Shown here in pieces: positions 18,201-28,648 of a stretch of DNA of 64,000 nt; the first letter of the stretch is position 1, and every line of letters begins with the position of its first letter. The DNA lies in NCBI GenBank assembly GCA_026417375.1, contig JAOADJ010000008.1:1-64000 (forward strand), written 5' to 3'. The notes under the pieces were generated by a model. It did no database searches. It was not told the DNA's origin and was given only the letters and a program-made list of their open reading frames with translations. The position numbers were made by a program, and so were the translations under genes. The DNA is from Melioribacteraceae bacterium. GTDB taxonomy: Bacteria; Bacteroidota; Ignavibacteria; Ignavibacteriales; Melioribacteraceae.

Positions 18201-20909
18201 TTAGAAGTTAACATTGAAACCAATACTTATTCTTCTTGGTGCTGAGTAATCAGCTGGATTTTTTAAATACTCTTCAATTGTATTCATTCCAATTACTGGT
18301 CCAGCAAATTTGGTATTCAAGTCAACTCCTGCTCTACCTGTCGAAGCACTAACTCCATATTCATTTTTAATATCAAACAAATTATAAACAAGTAAAAATG
18401 TATTAAAATTAAGACCAAAAATTTTGAATAGTTTATTTGCTCTCAAATCAACATTCAATGTACTTGGTTTTCTACCAAGGTTTTCAAATCTTAATCCTTT
18501 AGTATAACGTGGTTCTTCAGTATATGGTGCGCCACTTCCATAGCTTGCAATTATTCCGGCTGTCCAATCCATTGGATCACCAACAGTTAAAGCAACATTT
18601 AATGTATGGGTTTGGTCCCATGAAAGTGGAACAACTTTTTTATTTCCTTCAACTGGAGGATCTGCCTGATTGTTATAGTAGTTCTGCATTGGATCTGATG
18701 CATTACCTTGTGCTACCTGATATGTGTAATCAATTTTAGCTGAGAAGTAATCAGCAAAGCGTTTATCTAAAGAAAGTATTAACCCTTTAACGTTTCCATA
18801 GTCTCTGTTTATAAATCTACCGAATAAAAATCCTTCATAAGTTTTTAAGATTTCCATTCCAAGTAAATTTCTAATGTCGCTATAGTAAACAGAAAGATCG
18901 ATAGCAACATTTGGGAAAAGAACTTGTTGTAAACCAAGTTCATACTTAACAGTTTTTTGTGCTTTTAATTCAGGATTTCCAACAGTTGAAGAAAGAGATG
19001 TAGTTTGATCGATTATGTAGTTATAATTACTGTATAAATTTTCAAATGATGGAATTTGGAAAAAGTGACCATATGAAAAGTGAATAGCACCTTTATCAGA
19101 AATTGGGAAAGAAACACCTAAGCGTGGACTAATCTGATATTCTGTTTCAGCGTTTCTTTTTTCATTTGCTTTGGGGAAATTGGGATTGTTTAATGGATTT
19201 CTAATATCTGCTGGTAAATTGGTATTTGAACTAAAATAGTCAAAACGAATACCAGCATTTATTATCATAATGTCATATTCCATTTTATCTTGAATGTAAG
19301 CAGAAATTTCATATGGTTTTCTTACATAACTTTGATTGTATTTTGTATTCGGATCAGAATAACCAAGAGTAAATATTGGTCTTCCAGTTGAATCTATTTG
19401 TCCTTCGGTTAAATTTCTTATTGTTTTCCAACTGTTAAAAATTTCATGCAAGCGAGCTTCTGCTCCCATTTTAACTTTATGCTCTTTACTTACCTGAGAT
19501 TCAATTGCAAATTGGATAATATTTGTTAATGTATGTCTGTTATATCTATCAGTTTGATTTCCACCTTGTCTGAAAGTATATCCTGAATATGGTGTGCCTT
19601 GATTTGGTTCAACATATCTTTTATCATATTCATCTTCATATAAATAACCCCAGTACTTATGTAAGTTCGAAGAAAATTTCAATGTTGCAAAAGTACTTTG
19701 AGTTGGCAAAAACGATATTTGTAAATTATTGATTGTATTATTTCTATAATGATTGTTTATTCCATCCGGTGTCCATTTGAAAGCATGATCGTATCCTTTG
19801 CTCCAGTTATCGTCCCAGAAAAAGTTGTAACTAAATTTCCAATTTGAAAAGCCATAAGATAGTTTTCCATTAAAAGAAAATTTTTCATATGGATTCATCG
19901 GTACCCAGGCGCTATCACCTGTGTGTCTATCAATCCAAACAGTTTGATCAGCAGGATTAGGGAAGATTGGTCTGTCATCAGTTGTATTATAAATTCTTCT
20001 GCCATACATAGAACCTTCATCTCTGTAGTAACGACCAGTGATGAAGAAATTTAAATTATTCAAAATTTTTGTTGGACCACTTAGCGTTACTTGTACATCT
20101 CTTGGTCCTTTCAGGTTAAATTTATTTAAGTTTTGGAAAATATCTGTATGTGTTGTAAAATAATTTCCAACATAAGCAGAAACATTTCCTTCATAAATTG
20201 AACCACCATCTTTAGTAACGATATTAACAATACCGGACATTGCTTGTCCATATTCAGCATTGAAAGTACCGCTAATAACTTCCATTTCGCGGATTGAACT
20301 GTTTTCAACTTCAACAGACATACCACCATTGAATACGTCTGTAACAGTTACACCATCAACTAAGTAAGCAACTTCACCTGTACGACCACCGCGGAAGTGA
20401 CCATTAACAACACCAGCTTGCAAATTTATTACCTGATGAATGTTTTCAACTGGCATTAATTTAATTTCTTCAGATGAAACAATTGATGATGAAGCGGTTA
20501 AATCTTTTGTAATTAAAGGTCTTTGTGCTTGTATTACAACTTCTCCAACGCTAACTGAAGTTGGTACTAAATCAACATCTACTCTTGTTGTTAAGTCGAT
20601 TCTTACAATTACATTTTCAAGAGTATATTTATTATAACCAACAGAGCTTATAACAACAGTATATTTACCGGGAGGAAGATTGTTAATATAAAAATCACCC
20701 TCTAAATCTGTTGCGGCTCCATAATTAGTTCCTTTAATTACAACGCTAGCTCCAATAACACCTTCTTTTGTTTCACTATCTCTAATTCTTCCAGCAATTC
20801 TTCCTGTTGTACCTCCAAACAATTCCATATTAATAACAAATGCTAAAAGTAAAAACATCGGAATCGAAAGGTAAAATTTTGAAATCTCCTTTTTAATTAA
20901 TTTACACAT
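18201..20909 (-). CDS. TonB-dependent receptor with carboxypeptidase-regulatory-like domain
   Basis: A 902-residue outer-membrane active transporter. An N-terminal signal/helix (about 13-32) is followed by a carboxypeptidase-regulatory-like domain (TTGRIAGRIRDSETKEG to about residue 115). The plug is about 125-240 (VAYLVDGVTVTD, then YGQAMSGIVNIVTKDGGS) and a long beta-barrel ends with Phe. SusC-like receptors share this start, but no SusD gene is adjacent. I prefer the second ATG (20909), which places AAGGA eight bases upstream; the first ATG would be too close. A terminator precedes it, so it starts a unit with the 1037-frame protein and PorV-like gene. Substrate: probably beta-glucan oligosaccharides, from context. 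Confidence 0.88.
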   Translation of the reverse strand: MCKLIKKEISKFYLSIPMFLLLAFVINMELFGGTTGRIAGRIRDSETKEGVIGASVVIKGTNYGAATDLEGDFYINNLPPGKYTVVISSVGYNKYTLENVIVRIDLTTRVDVDLVPTSVSVGEVVIQAQRPLITKDLTASSSIVSSEEIKLMPVENIHQVINLQAGVVNGHFRGGRTGEVAYLVDGVTVTDVFNGGMSVEVENSSIREMEVISGTFNAEYGQAMSGIVNIVTKDGGSIYEGNVSAYVGNYFTTHTDIFQNLNKFNLKGPRDVQVTLSGPTKILNNLNFFITGRYYRDEGSMYGRRIYNTTDDRPIFPNPADQTVWIDRHTGDSAWVPMNPYEKFSFNGKLSYGFSNWKFSYNFFWDDNWSKGYDHAFKWTPDGINNHYRNNTINNLQISFLPTQSTFATLKFSSNLHKYWGYLYEDEYDKRYVEPNQGTPYSGYTFRQGGNQTDRYNRHTLTNIIQFAIESQVSKEHKVKMGAEARLHEIFNSWKTIRNLTEGQIDSTGRPIFTLGYSDPNTKYNQSYVRKPYEISAYIQDKMEYDIMIINAGIRFDYFSSNTNLPADIRNPLNNPNFPKANEKRNAETEYQISPRLGVSFPISDKGAIHFSYGHFFQIPSFENLYSNYNYIIDQTTSLSSTVGNPELKAQKTVKYELGLQQVLFPNVAIDLSVYYSDIRNLLGMEILKTYEGFLFGRFINRDYGNVKGLILSLDKRFADYFSAKIDYTYQVAQGNASDPMQNYYNNQADPPVEGNKKVVPLSWDQTHTLNVALTVGDPMDWTAGIIASYGSGAPYTEEPRYTKGLRFENLGRKPSTLNVDLRANKLFKIFGLNFNTFLLVYNLFDIKNEYGVSASTGRAGVDLNTKFAGPVIGMNTIEEYLKNPADYSAPRRISIGFNVNF

Positions 20910-20935
20910 AATCATTTCCTTGTGTTTGTTTATTC

Positions 20936-20962
20936 AAAAAGGGCTGCATATTTCAGCAGCCC
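20936..20962 (-). terminator. Rho-independent terminator after the 890-aa gene
   Basis: A perfect 7-bp GC-rich stem GGGCTGC/GCAGCCC (20941-20947 with 20956-20962) with an 8-base loop is followed on the minus strand by five T (20936-20940). It lies between the 890-aa secreted protein and the TonB receptor, so full-length transcripts across the locus may be limited. Confidence 0.92.
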
Positions 20963-20973
20963 AGTTTTTACAA

Positions 20974-23646
20974 TTATTTTACTAACATCATTTTCTTTAC
21001 GCTATTAAATGAACCACTTTCAATCTTATAGAAATAAACACCACTTGATAATCTGCTAGCATCAAAGTTAACAGTATAATTACCAGCTTCCTGATGTTTA
21101 TTAACTAATTCAGCTACCTGACGACCAAGTACATCGTAAACTCTTAATGTAACAACACCAGCTTGTGCTAATGAGTATTTAATTTGTGTTGTTGGGTTAA
21201 ATGGGTTTGGATAGTTTTGTTCAAGTGAATATGTAAATGGTAATGTTTCTTCAACATCAGTTGGAACTACATCATCATTACCCAACCAGGTGTACATTAA
21301 GTTTTGTGGATATTGCCAACCGCCATCGTTGTTAAATGGACCCCAGCTAATCATTCCTTCTCTGTTTCTCCAATCTTCCGGACCATTTGCTCCATCATTA
21401 TCATTTATTACTATATCAAACGGAATTTTGTAGCCTTTCTTAACATAAATTTTATCTAAAGCCATATCTTTAGATTTTCTTAAAGTAGCTAAATCATTTA
21501 ATTTAATTTTAGCTTCAATAACATATCCGCTTGGGAATTTTTCAGCAAAGTAATAGTTTGGTCCTGGTAACAACAATGAATCTTTTTCATTTGTCCAGTG
21601 GTCATTTCTTAATCTTAATTTGTTAAAGCGTAAGTGATAATCTGGTTCGGTTCCTCTTTTATATTCTGTATGTCCTTTAACAGTATTAAGATCATAGAAA
21701 CCCCATTCGAGATCGAGCGCATCTAAAGCCCAGGAGTTACCACGATCATAGTAACCTTTATCATCAAAAACAACATCATCATTAATATTTGCACCTACAT
21801 ACATATATTCTTTATCCATAGCAATATAAATTTCACCTGAACAATCAGCATCATCTTTTACTGTAAATCCAGTAACAACAGTTGCAGTACCTTTTGAAGG
21901 ATACATTTCAAATGGTCTTACACCTGCTCCCGTAAATTCATTTAGATTTCCATCAGCTTTAAAGTTTGGAGTAACCAAAGCCCAGGTTGGAATTCCTTTT
22001 GCTTTGTTTGTAATTGGACCTACAGCTTTTGGAGCACCAACGTTACCTGGTTTATCAACGCAGTTAACTGCATAATAATATGTTTCATCACGATCATTTT
22101 GAGGAGCTCTTAAAAGATGTTCCCAAACTTGTACACCTTCACCAACGTTAAGTTTTAATGCATTTACTCCAGCTGCATTTACATCGGTTATAGGTTTTGT
22201 GCTATAATAAATATTGTATTTTTCATTTGTTTCGCCAGGAACGTCTGTCCAGGTTATTAAATTTGAATATGTTCCTTTTACAACAGTAACTGCAGGAGCA
22301 GCTGGTGGAGTTTTATCAGCAAATTGGAAACCTGTTTGTTGCATTACATCTAATAATAAAGTACCTGTTAATTTTTCACCTTTTGGTCCGGCTAATGGTC
22401 CAGCACCAGCAGCTAAAATTTCAAAGCGAATTTTAGTAATTTTTTCTGGGTTAAAGTTTTTATCGCCATTATTTGATTTTGGTCCAAAAGCATTTGTTGG
22501 TGGATCTTGGTCACCATTAGGTAATGTGCCTTGCTTAAATGGTAATATGTATCTTTGCCAATCACTTGTTTTACTTAAGTCAATTGGTACTTTAATAATC
22601 CATTCTTCTGTTGCCCCAGCGCTATTTTCAAATATAAATACTCTTAACATTGCTCTTTCTGGTTTAGCACTTTGAATAGCTTTAACGTTTTTTAACCATA
22701 AAATTAAACCTGTTCTTTCATCAAATTTTGCTGGAGGTGTTACATCTTTATCAAAAGCTACAAAACCACCCCAATCTTGAGATGCATTACACATATAATC
22801 AAATTTCAAAGAACCAGTGCCTTGAATTTTGTCAGTAGCTTCATTTGTTAAAGTAACTGTTCCTTTACCAGAAGCACCAGCCCAACCCATATCATCAATG
22901 CCAAATACTGAAGCTTGGTTATCAAAGGTAAAGATTGGTGGAGCATAACGATCCCCTTCAATTGCAAAACCGTCAAATAATATTTCTCCTGATGCTGTTG
23001 GAGAATTAGTACTAGAACCACTAGTAATATAAACGAGAGCGAATTCAAATCCTTTTATTTTATCGAGTTGAATTTCGCGGTCGCCATCGCCAAATTGTAA
23101 ACCCCATTCTTTAGATTTATCGCCACCATCTTTGAATGGATCTAAATCAACTACAACTTGTTTCCATTGACCTGAAGCATCTTTTAAATCAACAGCAGGC
23201 ATTTCACGATACCAAAGGTCACGTTTACCTTCAGAATCATAATCTCCGATTTTGAATTCCATGAATACAGTACCTTCTTTTGTAGTAACTACAGGTTTTG
23301 TAACTTTATACCAAAAAGAAAGTTTTGTACCAGCAGAAAGATCGAGATAAGTATTTGCATATGGAGATGTTGGGTCTGTTGGTGGATTTGTTGTTCTTAC
23401 AATATAACCACCCCAACCATCACCAGCGCCAATAACATAGCTAACTTTTACAGAACCAGTACCTTCTTTTTTGTCAGCTGTGAAATCTTCTACATCAAAT
23501 TTGGCGGTTGCAGAACCTTGATTATTATAAATATTGTTCAAGTCCCACCATTTGTCTTTTACAGAAGTATCCATTTTCTGAAAGACATATGTTTGTGCCT
23601 GTATAGCTGCAGCAATTAAGAATATAGCCATTAACAGTTTTTTCAT
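20974..23646 (-). CDS. Secreted multi-domain glycan-binding-like protein, T9SS sorted
   Basis: An 890-residue surface protein with a signal peptide (residues 1-17, ...AAIQAQ). Two similar beta-sandwich modules follow (about 20-230 and 240-440), each with a GSVKVSY/GSLKFDY strand and a W-G-G-Y/F motif, typical of carbohydrate-binding folds. A fibronectin-III module (about 448-555) and a CBM9-like domain (about 560-790) come next, and a T9SS sorting domain (YPNPFNPTTQ, KKMMLVK) closes it. It has a very strong AAGGAGGAG ribosome site. It lies 61 bases after the sodium symporter and upstream of the TonB receptor. Polysaccharide capture is the likely role; no catalytic residues are seen. Confidence 0.75.
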   Translation of the reverse strand: MKKLLMAIFLIAAAIQAQTYVFQKMDTSVKDKWWDLNNIYNNQGSATAKFDVEDFTADKKEGTGSVKVSYVIGAGDGWGGYIVRTTNPPTDPTSPYANTYLDLSAGTKLSFWYKVTKPVVTTKEGTVFMEFKIGDYDSEGKRDLWYREMPAVDLKDASGQWKQVVVDLDPFKDGGDKSKEWGLQFGDGDREIQLDKIKGFEFALVYITSGSSTNSPTASGEILFDGFAIEGDRYAPPIFTFDNQASVFGIDDMGWAGASGKGTVTLTNEATDKIQGTGSLKFDYMCNASQDWGGFVAFDKDVTPPAKFDERTGLILWLKNVKAIQSAKPERAMLRVFIFENSAGATEEWIIKVPIDLSKTSDWQRYILPFKQGTLPNGDQDPPTNAFGPKSNNGDKNFNPEKITKIRFEILAAGAGPLAGPKGEKLTGTLLLDVMQQTGFQFADKTPPAAPAVTVVKGTYSNLITWTDVPGETNEKYNIYYSTKPITDVNAAGVNALKLNVGEGVQVWEHLLRAPQNDRDETYYYAVNCVDKPGNVGAPKAVGPITNKAKGIPTWALVTPNFKADGNLNEFTGAGVRPFEMYPSKGTATVVTGFTVKDDADCSGEIYIAMDKEYMYVGANINDDVVFDDKGYYDRGNSWALDALDLEWGFYDLNTVKGHTEYKRGTEPDYHLRFNKLRLRNDHWTNEKDSLLLPGPNYYFAEKFPSGYVIEAKIKLNDLATLRKSKDMALDKIYVKKGYKIPFDIVINDNDGANGPEDWRNREGMISWGPFNNDGGWQYPQNLMYTWLGNDDVVPTDVEETLPFTYSLEQNYPNPFNPTTQIKYSLAQAGVVTLRVYDVLGRQVAELVNKHQEAGNYTVNFDASRLSSGVYFYKIESGSFNSVKKMMLVK

Positions 23647-23707
23647 AGCTCCTCCTTTTATTTGGTTGTTGTTTTTTATTTATTGATTGTAAAAAACAAT
23701 TTATGTT

Positions 23708-25330
23708 TTATACAAAAATGTACCATAATCCTAAAGTTAAAATCAAAATTATTAATGATAGTAATAGTTGCAATCTTGTTTTTGAAATATTAATTAATCC
23801 TTTATCAATAGCCGTATAACTTGCATTTACGAATAGTAAAAAATTTGAATTGGAAATTTCTTTTCCTAAATGAAATACATAGCTAAATGCAAGGAGAAGT
23901 AAAGTTGTTAATACAAATAGTAAAATTGTAAAATGTAAATAATTTAATTTAACAAATGGTAATAGAATTGGACTTGTAATCATTTCATTACTATACAAAA
24001 ATTCAATTAAAAATCTTGAAACACCAACTAATTCTCCGATAATCAAAGAAACGAGAGCACTTTTAGCATCTATCTTTTTTAATAAAAAACCAAAAATAAA
24101 TACAGCACTAATAGGAGCACTTATGAAAGCTTGTGTACTTTGTAAGAAAATATAAATGTGTGAATTCATAAGTTTAATGAAAGGAACAAGAAGAATAACT
24201 ATAAAAATTATTACTATAGTTGCCATTCTTCCAACAAGTACTTGAGTTCTTGGACTTGCATCCTGATGTTTGGGAAGATAGAAATCAATTGTATAAAGGG
24301 CTGCAATGGAATTAAAAGATGCAGAAAGAGAAGACATTACAGCAGCTAAAAATCCAGAAATAATTATTCCCTTTATTCCTGCCGGAATTATATCACTTGA
24401 AATTAATAATGGATAAGCTTCATCTCCTTTAACTTCAGGAAAAAGAGCTATTGCAATTAATCCTGGTGTTACCAACAAAAACAATGGTAATATTTTTAGA
24501 AAGGCGGTTACTATTGTTCCTGTTCTTGCATGTTCAATAGATTTTGCACTTAAAATTCTTTGAACCATATAATGGTCTGCACACCAGTACCAAAAAGCAA
24601 TAATAGGGGCGCCAAAAATAATTCCTGTCCATGGAAAATCGGGATCATTTGCAGCTTTAAACATTTGAAAATATTCTGATGGTAATCTTTGATTTAAACC
24701 CGAAATTCCACCGACCTCTTTTAATCCAAAAATTGTTAAAAGAAATGCTCCGATTATTAAAAGAACACCTTGAAAAACCTGAGTTCTAACAACAGAAGAA
24801 AAACCACCGACAACAGTATAAATTCCTGTTAAAAGAATTATGATAATTGATGAAGTAAAAATACTCCATCCAAAAATTTTGTTGAATAATATCCCACCAG
24901 CGAAAAGAGTAACAAGAATTTTTGTGAAAATATATGTAAAAATTGAAAGCGCCGAATAGAATTTTCTATTTGTTGAATCAAATCTTTTTTCTAAAAATTC
25001 CGGTGTTGTTAATATTTCGGATTTACGATAAATAGGTGCAATGAACCAACCAAGTAAAATCAAAAAGAAGATAGCAATTAATTCAAACTGGGCAACAGCT
25101 AATCCACGTGCAGCTCCACCACCAGCTAATCCTATAAAATGCTCGCTTGATATATTTGTTGCAAACAAAGAAATACCAATTACAAACCATGTGAGGTTTT
25201 TACCGGAAAGAAAATAATCTGAAATATTTTTATCACTTCTTTTTACAAATAATCCAATAGCCAAAACAGAAATAATGTAAAGAAGTATAATTATTCCATC
25301 TATGAATGTAATTGGTGTTTGCATAGGCAT
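23708..25330 (-). CDS. Sodium:solute symporter, SGLT type
   Basis: A 540-residue inner-membrane symporter with about 13-14 hydrophobic helices, of the SSS family that includes vSGLT. Visible family features are FFLILLGWFIAPIYRKSEILTTPEFLEKRF near residues 86-115 (given in part), YTVVGGFSSVVRTQVFQG near residue 175, and WYWCADHYMVQRILSAKS near residue 248. It probably imports galactose, glucose or a related sugar with sodium. An earlier TTG start is possible, but the ATG at 25330 is preferred; no clear ribosome site is seen. It lies between the GH2 enzyme and the glycan-binding protein, matching uptake of the GH2 product. Confidence 0.88.
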   Translation of the reverse strand: MPMQTPITFIDGIIILLYIISVLAIGLFVKRSDKNISDYFLSGKNLTWFVIGISLFATNISSEHFIGLAGGGAARGLAVAQFELIAIFFLILLGWFIAPIYRKSEILTTPEFLEKRFDSTNRKFYSALSIFTYIFTKILVTLFAGGILFNKIFGWSIFTSSIIIILLTGIYTVVGGFSSVVRTQVFQGVLLIIGAFLLTIFGLKEVGGISGLNQRLPSEYFQMFKAANDPDFPWTGIIFGAPIIAFWYWCADHYMVQRILSAKSIEHARTGTIVTAFLKILPLFLLVTPGLIAIALFPEVKGDEAYPLLISSDIIPAGIKGIIISGFLAAVMSSLSASFNSIAALYTIDFYLPKHQDASPRTQVLVGRMATIVIIFIVILLVPFIKLMNSHIYIFLQSTQAFISAPISAVFIFGFLLKKIDAKSALVSLIIGELVGVSRFLIEFLYSNEMITSPILLPFVKLNYLHFTILLFVLTTLLLLAFSYVFHLGKEISNSNFLLFVNASYTAIDKGLINISKTRLQLLLSLIILILTLGLWYIFV

Positions 25331-25477
25331 TATTTTAATCAAAAATAATACCGTTATTTAATTTTATTTTTTAGCTAAAAAATGAATTAATATGATGTAT
25401 AACAATTATTTAACTTATTAATTTGATAAGCAGGTTCTTATTATTTTAATAAGCAATCTTTTTTTAATTCAATTTTT

Positions 25478-27829
25478 TCATTTCAGATATAACATTTTTA
25501 GAGTTTTAGAATAGTTTCCTGCTTTTAGTTCGTAGAAATAAACTCCACTTCCAAGCTTTAAATTTTTCATTGAAAATTGATAATTATAATTACCCGGTTT
25601 TTGATTTTCATTTACAAGAGTTGCTACTTCTTTTCCTAAAACATCATAAACTTTGAGTGTAACCAATATTTCGGATCTATTTTTTTCAAACTGTGGAATT
25701 GAATATTTAATTGTAGTTTCAGGATTAAAAGGGTTTGGATAATTCTGATATAATTCAAATTCAGTTGGAATTGTTTCGATATTATTTTCAATATTGACTG
25801 GAATTCCCTCTTTGCTTACAAATGGTAAATAAGTACTTCTTAAAACTGCAGCAACAGGTTTTTCTGTTATTCTATCCATCCCAATTAAACCCATAGTTTG
25901 CCAACCATTTTTCTTTTGTTTGTTTTGATACCAATCATAAACACACCACCAGGTTGTTCCCATTAAATTTCCATTTGGATTTTCATTGCCAAAAGAATCA
26001 TATGGCAAAAAGAATTTAAATGCTGTAAATGTTTCGTTTAATACTTTTACTTGTTCATTTGTTGTAGAACCATTTTCGGAAGACCAGTAACCAAATTCAG
26101 TATCAATAATTGGTTTATCCGGAAAATTTGTTTGTGCAGAATTAACGAATGAAAAAGTTGGTCCAGTATATTGTCCGCTTTTACCATAAAAAATTCCGAA
26201 ATAGATTGTCCAACCGGCAACATCCATTAAAGTTTGAGTTTGGTCAGCCCAACCAGGATTATCAGCTGCTGCAGATTGGGTCAATAATCTTCCATCATCA
26301 TAATTTGTTCTGTAATCAGTTTTTATGTTGTTATTAAATGTTAATCGTTCCATTCCATTCCAGTGACATTCGTTTGAAGTACTCCACATAAAAACTGATG
26401 GTCGGTTGAAATCTTTAAATACCATTTCGCGAAACATTTGTATATAAAGTTTTCTTGAATTATGAATATCATATACATCTTTACTATCCCATTGCCAAAC
26501 AGGAATTTCTTCCATAATTCCGATGCCCAATCTATCTGCAATTAAATAAGTGTATAAATGATTTGGATAATGTGCTGTTCTTAAATAGAGCGCATTTAAA
26601 TTTTTAATTTCTAACAAGTCTGAAAAAATCACATCTTTAGTTACACTTCTTCCAAATGTTGGATGTTCTTCGTGTCGTGCTACACCAGGTAAAAACATAA
26701 TTTTATTATTTAAAATAAATTTTCCTTTAGATGCCTTTACGGTTCTGATTCCAAATTGAGTATAATACTCATCCAAAATTGTTGGGTCACTTTGGCTTTT
26801 TTGTAATGTAATTTTCATTACATAAAGATTTGGATTTTTCATTGTCCATAATTTCGGATTTGGAATTTGGTGATTGAATTCGACAGCAAAAACACTTTTC
26901 TCATTTAATTGAATTAATTTTTCTGTTGTGCCATTTATTAATATTTCTTTTCCAATCAAGTCTTTAGCAAATTCTGATTTAATATTATTGCTGTTAATTG
27001 ATGCTTCATAAACATTTATTTTAACAAAAGCATTTTTTGCAACATCATTATTATTTATAATTAAGGTGGTTGAAAAATTTCCATCAATATCTTTAGGGAT
27101 TATATTTGCTCTTGTTAATGATGTTTTATCTGAAACTTCGAGATATAGATCATGAATAACTCCGGCATAGTTAAACCAATCAACATTATTAAAGGGAATT
27201 ATATCTTTTCTATCTCCCCAGGCAATATTATCAACACGAATTGCAATTAAGTTTTGTGAGCCATAATTAAGAAATGATGACACATCAAAAGCAAAAGGTG
27301 TATAACCACCTTCATGGTAACCGACATATTTTCCATTAATCCAAATATCGCAGACATAATTAACAGCATAGAACATGAGTTTAACAAATTTATTTGAATG
27401 GCTTGCATCAATATTGAATGTTCTTCTATACCAGATTCCATCATTATAAAATTCCGGGAAGTTATCAGCTGGTGCAATCATTGTGTTTTCTACACCTGGT
27501 AAATTTTTCTTTTGCCAATTTGAATCATCATAATTTGGAAGATGTTTTCCACCAGATTCATTTTCAATTGATGTTATAGTAGCAGCATCTCTTTTTGTTA
27601 AAGTTAAATTGTCGTTAGTTACAAATCTGAATTTTTTCCACTCGCCGGATAAATCTATAATTGTTCTTCCGCTTTGTTTTTCGAATGAGGGTAATGGTAT
27701 TCCATTTTGAAATGGAATGTTAATACCATTTACTTTTTGAAAATCAAAAGTTGTTTGAAGTGTTGCAGTTTGTGCATTTAATTTAATTACAAATATTAAG
27801 ATTAATAAAAGAACTTTTTTTAATTTCAT
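25478..27829 (-). CDS. GH2 beta-galactosidase/glucuronidase-like enzyme, T9SS sorted
   Basis: A 783-residue secreted GH2 enzyme. After the signal peptide (1-19) come the sugar-binding domain (about 50-230, WYRRTFNI, IWINGKYVGYHEGGYTPF), the Ig-like domain (240-365) and the TIM barrel. The acid/base is Glu487 in MWSTSNECHW and the nucleophile Glu578 in IIDTEFGYW. The usual SLGNE reads STSNE here, a permissible variant. A T9SS sorting domain occupies about 695-783, so the enzyme is surface-exposed. It is the first gene of the minus-strand uptake locus. GH2 covers galactosidase, glucuronidase and mannosidase, and I cannot choose from sequence alone. Confidence 0.88.
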   Translation of the reverse strand: MKLKKVLLLILIFVIKLNAQTATLQTTFDFQKVNGINIPFQNGIPLPSFEKQSGRTIIDLSGEWKKFRFVTNDNLTLTKRDAATITSIENESGGKHLPNYDDSNWQKKNLPGVENTMIAPADNFPEFYNDGIWYRRTFNIDASHSNKFVKLMFYAVNYVCDIWINGKYVGYHEGGYTPFAFDVSSFLNYGSQNLIAIRVDNIAWGDRKDIIPFNNVDWFNYAGVIHDLYLEVSDKTSLTRANIIPKDIDGNFSTTLIINNNDVAKNAFVKINVYEASINSNNIKSEFAKDLIGKEILINGTTEKLIQLNEKSVFAVEFNHQIPNPKLWTMKNPNLYVMKITLQKSQSDPTILDEYYTQFGIRTVKASKGKFILNNKIMFLPGVARHEEHPTFGRSVTKDVIFSDLLEIKNLNALYLRTAHYPNHLYTYLIADRLGIGIMEEIPVWQWDSKDVYDIHNSRKLYIQMFREMVFKDFNRPSVFMWSTSNECHWNGMERLTFNNNIKTDYRTNYDDGRLLTQSAAADNPGWADQTQTLMDVAGWTIYFGIFYGKSGQYTGPTFSFVNSAQTNFPDKPIIDTEFGYWSSENGSTTNEQVKVLNETFTAFKFFLPYDSFGNENPNGNLMGTTWWCVYDWYQNKQKKNGWQTMGLIGMDRITEKPVAAVLRSTYLPFVSKEGIPVNIENNIETIPTEFELYQNYPNPFNPETTIKYSIPQFEKNRSEILVTLKVYDVLGKEVATLVNENQKPGNYNYQFSMKNLKLGSGVYFYELKAGNYSKTLKMLYLK

Positions 27830-28074
27830 ATTAATTCCAATTATTTAAACATTATAAGTAGCCAAAATTAGTACCAAAAAATTTTATTGTTCTTCTTATA
27901 AAAGTTATCATAATCTAAGTATTTAATTTTATTTGAATTATTTTTTTATCAAACTAATAATTAACGCTTATTAAATTGATAAATTATTTTTCACAGGTTA
28001 AAAAGAATTTAACAACATTTAAATCAATTATTAATTTTATTTATTATTGCAATAAAAATATCAGGGTTATGTTG

Positions 28075-28566
28075 ATGAAAAATTTATTAATAATTGTATT
28101 AGTTTTAATTTCATTTAATGCTTGCACAAAAGAAGTACCTGAAAATGAAAAAAGGAACATAAAATCAATTGATGAAGCTGCTGTAAGAGAAGTAATTGAA
28201 AATTATTTTGCAGCATATAACTCTGGAGATATTGAAACTGCTGCCGAATATTTTGATAATGGCTATAAAGTAATAGCAACAGATTCATTAGATATTTCTG
28301 GTTATGAAAATGCAAAAGAAGATTTACTTCAATATCACAATCAATATCCTAAAGGGAAATGGGAAAATAAAATTGAAGAAATTATTATTTCGGATGGATA
28401 TGCTTATGTAGTTGCGAGTGCTTCATTTATGCAACCCGATCCATTGACTAATAAATTATCTCCAACATATTCTGAAAGAAGTATTAGAATTTTGAAGAAA
28501 GATAAAAATAAAATGTGGAAGTTGTTCAGATATTTATCTGCACCAACTTTTACTTATGGAGATTAA
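28075..28566 (+). CDS. SnoaL/DUF4440-like lipoprotein
   Basis: A 163-residue lipoprotein with lipobox ISFNAC (Cys17), followed by a small alpha+beta domain of the NTF2/SnoaL (DUF4440) type: VREVIENYFAAYNSGDIETAAEYF near residues 35-58 (given in part) and the strand WKLFRYLSAP at the end. I start at 28075, where AGGG lies eight bases upstream; longer in-frame starts add non-coding-like sequence. Such domains bind small ligands or act as isomerases, but many are of unknown function. It stands alone on the plus strand between divergent and convergent minus-strand genes. Confidence 0.78.
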   Translation: MKNLLIIVLVLISFNACTKEVPENEKRNIKSIDEAAVREVIENYFAAYNSGDIETAAEYFDNGYKVIATDSLDISGYENAKEDLLQYHNQYPKGKWENKIEEIIISDGYAYVVASASFMQPDPLTNKLSPTYSERSIRILKKDKNKMWKLFRYLSAPTFTYGD

Positions 28567-28648
28567 TTTTTTTCTTCAACCATAGATAAAAAAGTTTGGT
28601 TGCAAAAATAGAATTAAGAATTGACAAAAAAGTATAAGTTATTGGCTA

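Noticed and set aside
22214-22675. 153-aa open frame on the plus strand
   Set aside because: It lies wholly inside the 890-aa secreted protein gene on the other strand, has no recognisable domain and no ribosome site, and reflects codon bias of the real gene.
25450-25470. Small AT-only palindrome near the GH2 stop
   Set aside because: CTTATTA/TAATAAG is expected by chance at this base composition and has no T tract on the minus strand.
28577-28602. Possible terminator hairpin CAACCA/TGGTTG between convergent genes
   Set aside because: Only six base pairs with a 14-base loop and no T tract on either strand.
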